Below, piece after piece: positions 4,940 to 11,074 of a DNA stretch of 11,074 bases. Origin of the DNA: Prevotella sp. (GTDB lineage Bacteria > Bacteroidota > Bacteroidia > Bacteroidales > Bacteroidaceae); the NCBI GenBank assembly GCA_022511055.1, contig JAFLSH010000083.1:1-11074 (forward strand). The letters run 5' to 3'. The position numbers and the translations under genes are program-made. Within the stretch, counting starts at the first letter, position 1; every line of letters starts with the position of its first letter. The notes under the pieces were generated by a model, which saw only the letters and a program-made list of their open reading frames with translations, ran no database searches and was not told where the DNA came from.

Positions 4940-6841
4940 ATGTTTCGGATAAAGAAGTTAGACATATTCATTGCCAAGCAATTCGGGCTGTTGTTTGTTG
5001 CAACGTTCTTCGTCTGCCAGTTTGTGCTGATGATGCAGTCGTTGTGGCTCTTCATTGATGACCTTATAGGCAAGGGCCTGTCAGTGGAAGTGTTGGCGAA
5101 GTTCATGTGGTACATGGGGCTCAACCTTGTTCCGCAGGCGCTGCCGCTGGCCATTCTGCTCTCGTCGCTCATCGCCTACGGAAACCTGGGCGAAAGCTCA
5201 GAGCTGACCGCCATCAAGGCGGCGGGCATCTCGCTGTTGCAGTCCATGCGCTCGCTGATAGTCATTGTGCTGATGATAGCGGGCTTGTCGTTCTACTTCC
5301 AGAACGTCATCAGGCCGAGCGCCAACCAGCAGTTCTATCAGCTGCTGCTCTCCATGCGCCACAAGAGCCCGGAAGTGGAGATACCAGAGGGTGTGTTCTA
5401 TCAGGGCATTCCCAACACCAACCTCTATGTCCAGAAGAAAGACCTGACCACGGGCATGCTCTACGGCATCATGATATACCGGCTGACCGGCTCGTACGAA
5501 GACCAGGCCATCATCTTGGCCGACTCGGGCATGCTGCAGTCAACCGCCGAGAAGAAGCACCTGCTGCTGACACTCTATAGCGGCGAGTGGAACGAGAACA
5601 TGCGGTCGCAAGACCTGGGCAGCTCGGCTGCCGTGCCCTATCGCCGTGAGACCTTTGCCACGCGGCGCATACTGCTCGACTTTGATGGCGGTCTGAACAT
5701 GGTAGATGGCTCTGGCATTGCCTCAGATGCCCGCTCGAAGAGCCTTCGGAAGATTTCCCATGACTTAGACTCCATCCGCGAATACAATGACAGCGTGGGG
5801 CGGCAGTTCTATGCAGAGGCGCAGCGCTCCACGTTCCGCAAGACTGAGATAGGGTCAGAGGATTCGCTGAAGGCAATAGCAGAGGCCAAGGCAGGGAAGG
5901 TCGATATAGACTCTGCCTTTGCGAAGCTGACCGACCGGGAGAAGCAGTTTGCGGTCAAGAGCGCCATGGAGTCGGCGCGCATCGAGTCGAACAGCCTTGA
6001 GATGAAGGGAGACTACGCCTATTCGCTGACCCGCCAGGAGCGTACCCACATCAGCGAGGGGGTCAACAAGTTCACGCTGACCCTTTCGTGCATCATCTTC
6101 TTTTTCATTGGTGCCCCGCTTGGCGCCATCATTCGCAAGGGCGGTCTGGGTGTGCCGGTCATTGTCTCGGTGCTGGTGTTTATCGTCTACTATATCTTTG
6201 AGAACTCCGGCACCCGCATGTACCGCGATGACAACTGGGTCGTGTGGTTTGGCAAGGGCATCTCGACCATGGTGCTGACACCGTTGGCCATATTCTTCAC
6301 CTACAAGGCCAACAACGATTCCGTGATGTTCAACATGGATTTCTACAAGAGCCTGTTCTATCGCATGTTCGGCATCCGCCAGAAACGGCATATCTTCAGA
6401 AAGGAAGTTATTATCACTCCCCCGGCCTATGCCGCTGATGCCGAACAGCTGGCCGCCATCACGCAGGCAGTCACTGACTACACGAAGGAACACAACCTGC
6501 TGCGCTGGCCAAACCCCATAAAGGTGTTCTTCCGCGAAGGTGATGACCAGCGCATCGAGGAAATCAGCCAGCAGCTGGAGCAGGTCATTGAAGACCTGAG
6601 CAACACTAAGGATAAGCAGGTGCTGCACGAGCTGAATCAGTATCCCGTGCTGGCCACCCGCGCCCACACCCGCCCCTTCAGGCGCCGCTGGCTCAACGCC
6701 ATCGCCGGCCTGATTCTGCCGCTGGGATTGTTCTTCTACATCCGCATGCTGCGCTTCAGGCTTCGCCTTTATAATGACCTGCGCACCACCAGGCGCACCA
6801 ATGCCAACCTGATTAACAGAATAGGGGACCTGATTTCGTGA
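4940..6841 (+). CDS. LptF/LptG-family permease (LPS export), extended form
   Basis: A 633-residue inner-membrane permease of the LptF/LptG (YjgP/YjgQ) family. These proteins partner with the LptB ATPase to extract LPS from the inner membrane and pass it to LptC/LptA. Visible layout: conserved start RIKKLDIFI; TM segments at about 11-38, 61-80 and 101-122; a large periplasmic region at 123-375; TM segments at about 376-396, 403-420 and 437-455. A C-terminal region of about 175 residues follows, with one more hydrophobic segment (585-603) and an Arg-rich end. E. coli LptF and LptG are about 360 residues, so the periplasmic region and tail are much longer here. The start at 4940 (MFRIKKLDIF) is preferred over an in-frame ATG at 4862, which would overlap the START-like gene and add 26 atypical residues. 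I cannot tell whether it acts as LptF or LptG. It is followed by ribBA after 40 bases. Confidence 0.9.
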   Translation: MFRIKKLDIFIAKQFGLLFVATFFVCQFVLMMQSLWLFIDDLIGKGLSVEVLAKFMWYMGLNLVPQALPLAILLSSLIAYGNLGESSELTAIKAAGISLLQSMRSLIVIVLMIAGLSFYFQNVIRPSANQQFYQLLLSMRHKSPEVEIPEGVFYQGIPNTNLYVQKKDLTTGMLYGIMIYRLTGSYEDQAIILADSGMLQSTAEKKHLLLTLYSGEWNENMRSQDLGSSAAVPYRRETFATRRILLDFDGGLNMVDGSGIASDARSKSLRKISHDLDSIREYNDSVGRQFYAEAQRSTFRKTEIGSEDSLKAIAEAKAGKVDIDSAFAKLTDREKQFAVKSAMESARIESNSLEMKGDYAYSLTRQERTHISEGVNKFTLTLSCIIFFFIGAPLGAIIRKGGLGVPVIVSVLVFIVYYIFENSGTRMYRDDNWVVWFGKGISTMVLTPLAIFFTYKANNDSVMFNMDFYKSLFYRMFGIRQKRHIFRKEVIITPPAYAADAEQLAAITQAVTDYTKEHNLLRWPNPIKVFFREGDDQRIEEISQQLEQVIEDLSNTKDKQVLHELNQYPVLATRAHTRPFRRRWLNAIAGLILPLGLFFYIRMLRFRLRLYNDLRTTRRTNANLINRIGDLIS

Positions 6842-6881
6842 TACTAATTATAATAAAGTATAGAAAACACTTAACGTTAAT

Positions 6882-8093
6882 ATGGAAAACTATAAACTGA
6901 ACACCATAGAAGAGGCCATCGAGGACTTTCGGCAAGGCCGTTTTGTCATTGTGGTTGATGATGAAGACCGGGAAAACGAAGGCGACCTCATCTGCGCGGC
7001 AGAGAAAATCACGCCGGAGATGGTCAACTTCATGCTGAAGTACGCCCGCGGCGTGCTGTGCGCCCCCATCACCATTACGCGGAGCCGGGAACTGGATTTG
7101 CCCCACCAGGTACAGGATAATACATCTGTATTAGGTACGCCCTTCACCGTAACGGTCGACAAACTGGAAGGTTGCACCACAGGCGTGTCGGCCCATGACC
7201 GCGCCGCCACCATTCAGGCTCTGGCCGACCCTGCCTCTACTCCGCAGACATTTGGCCGGCCTGGCCACATCAGCCCCCTCTATGCCCAGGACAATGGGGT
7301 CTTGCGCCGCAGCGGCCACACCGAGGCTGCAGTCGACCTCTGCAAGTTGGCGGGGCTGTATCCCGCCGGTGCGCTCATTGAAATCATGAATGATGATGGC
7401 ACTATGGCGCGTATGCCTGAATTGCAGGCGTTTGCGCGCGAACACCAGATGAAAATCATCACCATCAAGGACCTGATAGCCTATCGCTTGAAGAAGGAAT
7501 CGCTCATTGAGGTTGGCGAAGATGTCGATATGCCCACTGACTACGGCCACTTTCGGCTGATATCCTTTCGGCAGAAGAGCAACGGGCTGGAACATATCGC
7601 CCTTATCAAAGGCGAGTGGCAAGAAGATGAGCCTGTGCTGGTGCGCGTACACTCCAGCTGCATGACAGGCGATATCTTGGGGTCAAGGCGCTGCGATTGT
7701 GGCGAGCAGCTGCACAAGGCGATGCAGAAGATAGAGGCTGAAGGCAAGGGAGTCATTATCTACATGCAACAGGAAGGCCGCGGCATTGGGCTGATGAACA
7801 AGATACGCGCCTACAAGCTGCAAGAGCAGGGCTTCGATACCGTGGATGCTAACGTGCATTTGGGATTCAAGCCTGATGAGCGCGACTACGGCTGCGGGGC
7901 GCAGATGTTGCGCCACTTGGGTGTTCACAAGATGCGCCTGCTGACCAACAATCCCGTGAAGCGTGTCGGTCTGGAAGCATACGGACTGGAGATAGTGGAA
8001 AATGTACCCATTGAAGTAACGCCAAACGAGTATAATCTGCGCTATCTCAAAACCAAGCAGGACAGAATGGGGCATATATTGCACCTAAAATAG
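6882..8093 (+). CDS. ribBA: Bifunctional DHBP synthase / GTP cyclohydrolase II
   Basis: A 403-residue fused riboflavin enzyme. The N-terminal domain (about 1-200) is 3,4-dihydroxy-2-butanone-4-phosphate synthase, which makes the four-carbon unit from ribulose 5-phosphate. It shows the acidic metal/substrate loop DDEDRENEGDL (26-36), TTGVSAHDR (99-107), RSGHTEA (143-149) and NDDG (170-173). The C-terminal domain (about 207-400) is GTP cyclohydrolase II, which opens the GTP ring. It shows zinc ligands Cys260, Cys271 and Cys273 (SSCMTGD and RRCDCGEQL), EGRGIGL (298-304), and TNNPVK (355-360). Both active sites look intact, so it should supply both precursors. The protein is of full family length. 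No promoter or FMN riboswitch fits into the 40-base gap after the permease gene, so it is probably co-transcribed with the START-like and permease genes. Confidence 0.96.
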   Translation: MENYKLNTIEEAIEDFRQGRFVIVVDDEDRENEGDLICAAEKITPEMVNFMLKYARGVLCAPITITRSRELDLPHQVQDNTSVLGTPFTVTVDKLEGCTTGVSAHDRAATIQALADPASTPQTFGRPGHISPLYAQDNGVLRRSGHTEAAVDLCKLAGLYPAGALIEIMNDDGTMARMPELQAFAREHQMKIITIKDLIAYRLKKESLIEVGEDVDMPTDYGHFRLISFRQKSNGLEHIALIKGEWQEDEPVLVRVHSSCMTGDILGSRRCDCGEQLHKAMQKIEAEGKGVIIYMQQEGRGIGLMNKIRAYKLQEQGFDTVDANVHLGFKPDERDYGCGAQMLRHLGVHKMRLLTNNPVKRVGLEAYGLEIVENVPIEVTPNEYNLRYLKTKQDRMGHILHLK

Positions 8094-8121
8094 CTTTTTT
8101 TGGAAAAAAGAGTAACATTTC

Positions 8122-8153
8122 TTCGTCTAAAACGAATAAAATGATTACTTTTG
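8122..8153 (+). promoter_or_regulatory. Probable promoter of the aminotransferase gene
   Basis: TACTTTTG at 8146-8153 matches TAnnTTTG. The -33 position holds only TTCG (8122-8125, 20 bases upstream), a weak match. Initiation near 8160 gives a leader of about 24 bases before the ATG at 8184. The AT-rich hairpin CTTTTTT/AAAAAAG (8094-8110) after ribBA is a poor terminator, so read-through from the upstream operon is possible. Confidence 0.6.
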
Positions 8154-8183
8154 CACCAAAATTGTAACACTAAGCAAAGAAAA

Positions 8184-9377
8184 ATGGCACAATTATCTAA
8201 TCGTTTGCAGCGTTTGGCCCCTTCGGCCACCTTGGCAATGTCGCAGAAAAGTTCAGAAATGAAGGCACAAGGCATTGATGTTATTAACATGAGTGTGGGT
8301 GAGCCGGATTTCAATACGCCTGATGCTATCAAGGAAGCTGCCAAGAAGGCTGTAGACGACAACTACTCCAGGTATTCTCCCGTACCGGGCTACCCCGATT
8401 TGCGAAAGGCTATTGTCAATAAGCTGAAGCAGGAGAATCAACTGGACTATACGGTCAACGAGATTCTGGTCTCGAATGGCGCCAAGCAGAGCGTGTGCAA
8501 TGCGGTCATGGCGCTGGTCAATCCCGGTGAGGAAGTCATTATACCCGCTCCCTATTGGGTCAGCTACCCGCAGATGGTCAAGCTGGCAGGCGGAGAGCCG
8601 GTCATTGTCGAAGCCACCTTCGAGCAGAATTTCAAGATGACAGCCCAGCAGTTAGAGGCTGCCATCACCCCGAAGACGCGGATGCTGATACTCTGCTCAC
8701 CCAGCAACCCAACGGGCAGTGTCTATAGCAAGGCCGAGCTGGAAGCGCTCGCCGAGGTGATACTTCGCCACGAAGACCTGTTCGTGCTGGCCGATGAGAT
8801 TTATGAGCATATCAACTACGTAGGCAAGCATGAGAGCATCGCCCAGTTCCTGGGCATGAAAGAGCGCGCAATCATTGTCAATGGTGTCAGCAAGGCTTAC
8901 GCCATGACTGGCTGGCGCATCGGCTACATTGCTGCCCCGGAGTGGATAGTCAAGGGATGCAACAAACTGCAAGGGCAGTACACCAGCGGCCCCTGCTCTG
9001 TCAGCCAGAAGGCGGCAGAGTACGCCTATACCGCCGACCAGCAGTGTGTTGAGGATATGCGGCAGGCATTTGAGCGCCGGCGCAACTTGATTGTCGAACT
9101 GGCTCGTGACATACCCGGGCTGGAAGTGAACGTGCCGGAAGGTGCATTCTACCTGTTCCCCAAGTGCAGCAGCTTCTACGGCAAGAAGGCCGGCGACCGG
9201 GTTATCAATGATTCCAATGACCTGGCTATGTACCTTCTGGAAGAGGGGCATGTGGCTACTGTTGGCGGCGATGCCTTCGGCGACCCTGCCTGCTTCCGCA
9301 TGAGCTATGCCACCAGTGATGATAATATCCGCGAAGCCATGAAACGCATCAAGGAAGCATTGGCAAAACTCGGCTAA
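8184..9377 (+). CDS. aspC: Class I PLP-dependent aminotransferase, aspartate aminotransferase type
   Basis: A 397-residue fold-type I aminotransferase of the Ib aspartate aminotransferase kind (AspC/AatA-like). Such enzymes swap an amino group between aspartate and 2-oxoglutarate in the cytosol, and some also act on aromatic amino acids. Hallmarks are SVGEPDFNTP (37-46), YSPVPGYPDLR (64-74), SPSNPTG (172-178) with Asn175, and VLADEIYEH (201-209) with Asp204 for the pyridine nitrogen. Others are SKAYAMTGWRIGY (236-248) with the PLP lysine Lys237 and phosphate-site Arg245, and FRMSYA (371-376) with substrate-carboxylate Arg372. Length is normal. The start at 8184 (MAQLSNRLQ) is chosen because the alternative TTG lies inside the promoter. 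Substrate preference cannot be fixed from sequence alone, so the symbol is by family resemblance. Confidence 0.92.
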   Translation: MAQLSNRLQRLAPSATLAMSQKSSEMKAQGIDVINMSVGEPDFNTPDAIKEAAKKAVDDNYSRYSPVPGYPDLRKAIVNKLKQENQLDYTVNEILVSNGAKQSVCNAVMALVNPGEEVIIPAPYWVSYPQMVKLAGGEPVIVEATFEQNFKMTAQQLEAAITPKTRMLILCSPSNPTGSVYSKAELEALAEVILRHEDLFVLADEIYEHINYVGKHESIAQFLGMKERAIIVNGVSKAYAMTGWRIGYIAAPEWIVKGCNKLQGQYTSGPCSVSQKAAEYAYTADQQCVEDMRQAFERRRNLIVELARDIPGLEVNVPEGAFYLFPKCSSFYGKKAGDRVINDSNDLAMYLLEEGHVATVGGDAFGDPACFRMSYATSDDNIREAMKRIKEALAKLG

Positions 9378-9429
9378 GCAACGGCGCAAGAAGAAAAAAT
9401 GACAGTTTTCAACGTTAAAAGATGCTAAA

Positions 9430-9463
9430 TTGGGCGAAACTCCGTGATATTTTGTTATCTTTG
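9430..9463 (+). promoter_or_regulatory. Probable promoter of the exbB-exbD cluster
   Basis: TATCTTTG at 9456-9463 is a perfect TAnnTTTG element. TTG at 9430-9432 is a -33 candidate, but the 23-base spacing is long. Initiation near 9470 would give a leader of about 110 bases, A/T-rich near the ATG and without a purine-rich ribosome site (AAATCAAAATTAATT before the ATG). That is common for well-translated Bacteroidota genes. Confidence 0.65.
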
Positions 9464-9578
9464 CGCTTGAATCTGCTAAAATGCCGTGCGTGAACGGAAC
9501 AACAAAAGTGAGTATTTACAGAAAAATAGTACATTTACAAACTTAAATTATTTAATAACTAAAAAATCAAAATTAATT

Positions 9579-10409
9579 ATGGCAACAACAACAAAGGCTG
9601 CAGCCCCAGCTAAGAAAAATTCGGGCTTCAAAGGTGTAAAGGATGCGTGGATCATTCTCGTTATCTGCTGTATTCTTGCTTACTGCTTCTATTTCTTCGT
9701 TCTCGGTGATCCAAGCCACTTCCAGGGCGGTGATCGTGCCGGTCACCCCGCTGACCTGATGGGTACTGTCTACAAAGGTGGTTTCGTGGTAGGTCTGATT
9801 ATCACCCTGTTGCTCACCGTAGTCGTGCTGGGTGTTGAGCGTTTCTTCGCTATCAAGTCTGCCTCTGGTAAGATTAACCTTGCCAAGTTCACTGCTCAGG
9901 TGAAGGAAGCTATCAAGGCTCAGGATTTCTCGAAGGCTAAGGACCTGTGCAACAAGATGCAGGGCTCAGTGGCCAACGTAGTGCTGGCTTCTATCAACAT
10001 GTACGAGACCGTTGAGAAGGATGACACTCTGAAGAAGGCTCAGAAGATTGCAAAGATTCAGCAGGCTCACGAAGAGGCTACTCAGCTTGAGATGCCTACA
10101 CTGACCATGAACCTCCCGATGATTGCTACTATCGTATCACTCGGTACGCTGACCGCTCTGTTCGGTACTGTGCTTGGTATGATCGGTTCGTTCCAGGCTC
10201 TGTCTGCTGGTGGTGGTGCTGACTCTATGGCTCTGTCTGCAGGTATCTCTGAGGCTCTTGTGAACACGGCTTCTGGTATCTTGACATCATGGGTTGCTAC
10301 CGTTGTTTATAACTTCTTCTCAAACAAGATTGACAAGCTGACGTTTGCACTTGACGAGGTTGGTTACACTATCGCTGCTACATACGATTCTAACCACCAC
10401 GAGGCATAA
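9579..10409 (+). CDS. exbB: MotA/TolQ/ExbB-family proton channel subunit
   Basis: A 276-residue inner-membrane protein of the ExbB/TolQ family. With ExbD it converts proton motive force into movement of TonB, powering outer-membrane TonB-dependent (SusC-type) uptake. Hydrophobic segments lie at about 23-43, 68-90, 180-205 and 222-247; the first two are separated by a polar stretch (GDPSHFQGGDRAGHPAD). The cytoplasmic loop (about 93-175) is charged. The core motif TALFGTVLGMIGSF (192-205) with Thr197, and Thr230 in ALVNTASGILTS, match the pore threonines of E. coli ExbB (Thr148, Thr181). The start at 9579 gives MATTTKAAAPAKK; the longer frame from a GTG at 9486 would lie in the leader. Codons ending in T or C are common (GCT, GGT, CTG), suggesting high expression. 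exbD follows after 33 bases with no terminator, so the two are probably one transcript. TolQ identity cannot be excluded. Confidence 0.93.
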   Translation: MATTTKAAAPAKKNSGFKGVKDAWIILVICCILAYCFYFFVLGDPSHFQGGDRAGHPADLMGTVYKGGFVVGLIITLLLTVVVLGVERFFAIKSASGKINLAKFTAQVKEAIKAQDFSKAKDLCNKMQGSVANVVLASINMYETVEKDDTLKKAQKIAKIQQAHEEATQLEMPTLTMNLPMIATIVSLGTLTALFGTVLGMIGSFQALSAGGGADSMALSAGISEALVNTASGILTSWVATVVYNFFSNKIDKLTFALDEVGYTIAATYDSNHHEA

Positions 10410-10442
10410 TTTGTTTTACCTCTTAATTCCTTAGACGCGATT

Positions 10443-11063
10443 ATGGGTAAAATAAAAATTGAGAAAAAAGACATCTGGATCGACATGACGCCCATGTCTG
10501 ACGTGATGACTCTGTTGCTCTGCTTCTTCATGTTGACATCAACATTCCTGACGCCGGAGCCAGTACAGGTCAACACGCCAAGCTCAGTGTCCGAGGTCAA
10601 GGTGCCCGAGAACGATGTTCTCAATATCCTGGTATCAGGTGAGGGTAACATCTACGTGGGCTCTGAGAACAAGAACACGATGCTGGAGATGATGCAGACG
10701 GTGACCGACAAGTTCGGTGTCTCGCTGACCGGCGAGAAGCTGAAGCACTTCCGTGAGGATGCCATGATTGGCGCCCCGATGGCCGTGTTCGAGTCATATT
10801 ATGCCCTCGACCAAGAGAAGATGGGTGAGGAAATCCAGAAGTTGAGTATCCCCCTCGACAGTATCGACGGTGGGAAGAGTGAGTTCCAGGAGTGGGTTAC
10901 GGCCGCTCGTGAAGCCAATCCCGACATTCGTATTGCCATCAAGGCTGATGCTAAGACCTCTTACTCAGTCGTGAAGAAGATGATGTCAGAGTTACAGGAC
11001 ATGAACGAGAACCGCTACCAGCTCATTACTAATCTTGACACTAAAAAACAGGCGGAGATCTAA
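10443..11063 (+). CDS. exbD: ExbD/TolR-family transport protein
   Basis: A 206-residue single-pass inner-membrane protein, partner of the ExbB-type subunit just upstream. A short basic cytoplasmic N-terminus (MGKIKIEKKD) precedes IDMTPMSDVMTLLLCFFMLT (13-32). Asp20 there is the membrane aspartate equivalent to Asp25 of E. coli ExbD, which carries protons. The rest is periplasmic. The end (about 160-198, IRIAIKADAKTSYSVVKKM) is the usual ExbD C-terminal fold. E. coli ExbD is 141 residues, so there is an extra segment at roughly 80-155 (FGVSLTGEKLKHFRED and PLDSIDGGKSEFQEW) whose role is unknown. The next ATG lies only 3 bases after the stop. This suggests a polycistronic exbB-exbD unit that continues beyond the window. 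Confidence 0.92.
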   Translation: MGKIKIEKKDIWIDMTPMSDVMTLLLCFFMLTSTFLTPEPVQVNTPSSVSEVKVPENDVLNILVSGEGNIYVGSENKNTMLEMMQTVTDKFGVSLTGEKLKHFREDAMIGAPMAVFESYYALDQEKMGEEIQKLSIPLDSIDGGKSEFQEWVTAAREANPDIRIAIKADAKTSYSVVKKMMSELQDMNENRYQLITNLDTKKQAEI

Positions 11064-11066
11064 GAT

Positions 11067-11074
11067 ATGGCAAA
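11067..11074 (+). CDS. Start of a further gene, probably a second ExbD (truncated by window end)
   Basis: An ATG follows the exbD stop after 3 bases and opens the frame Met-Ala-Lys before the window ends. Bacteroidota often carry two ExbD paralogues in tandem after ExbB, then TonB, and the tight spacing suggests translational coupling. The identity is inferred from this arrangement only; three residues cannot prove it. Confidence 0.4.

Noticed and set aside
6842..6881. FMN riboswitch before ribBA
   Set aside because: The gap is only 40 bases and A/T-rich, with no room for or sign of the conserved RFN helices.
9530..9537. Second promoter (TACATTTA) in the exbB leader
   Set aside because: The last base of TAnnTTTG is wrong and no TTTG lies 18-22 bases upstream.

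Overview
The window reads as chromosomal DNA from a member of the Bacteroidales, most likely Prevotella-like. The clearest sign is the promoters. At least six gene starts are preceded by a TAnnTTTG element, usually with TTTG or TTG about 18-23 bases upstream, which is the Bacteroidota sigma-70 (SigABfr) pattern. Other signs are the Bacteroidota-type START-like protein next to an unusually large LptF/LptG-family permease, a fused RibBA, and an ExbB-ExbD-(second ExbD?) series. I cannot name a species.

Layout. Positions 1-559 hold no convincing gene. They contain the terminator of an upstream gene, a cluster of CTCCGTGA-type repeats with a strong palindrome, and a 247-bp imperfect inverted repeat. 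Each arm of that repeat carries a Z-DNA-prone tract, a conserved 18-mer and a G-quadruplex motif. A PD-(D/E)XK nuclease of the Rpn/transposase type follows on the + strand (560-1525) with its own promoter. Next is a secreted M23 peptidase with a LysM domain (1737-2681), which ends at a bidirectional terminator. On the - strand lie an aldo/keto reductase with ferredoxin-type clusters (2765-4123) and an elongator-type tRNA with CAT anticodon (4297-4370), each with its own promoter.

From 4437 everything is on the + strand. A divergent promoter drives a probable operon: START-like protein, LptF/G-family permease, RibBA. Gaps are 32 and 40 bases. A PLP aminotransferase with its own promoter follows (8184-9377). 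Last is a TonB-energising cluster: an ExbB-type proton channel, ExbD, and the first codons of another gene, probably a second ExbD, running off the window end.

How the genes fit together. Most are housekeeping envelope and metabolism genes: LPS export, TonB energisation, cell-wall hydrolysis, riboflavin and amino-acid synthesis. The unusual part is the first 1.5 kb, where a recombination-promoting-type nuclease lies beside an elaborate symmetrical, structure-forming repeat. Whether the two are functionally linked is a hypothesis. I do not see a demonstrably new defence or mobile system elsewhere.
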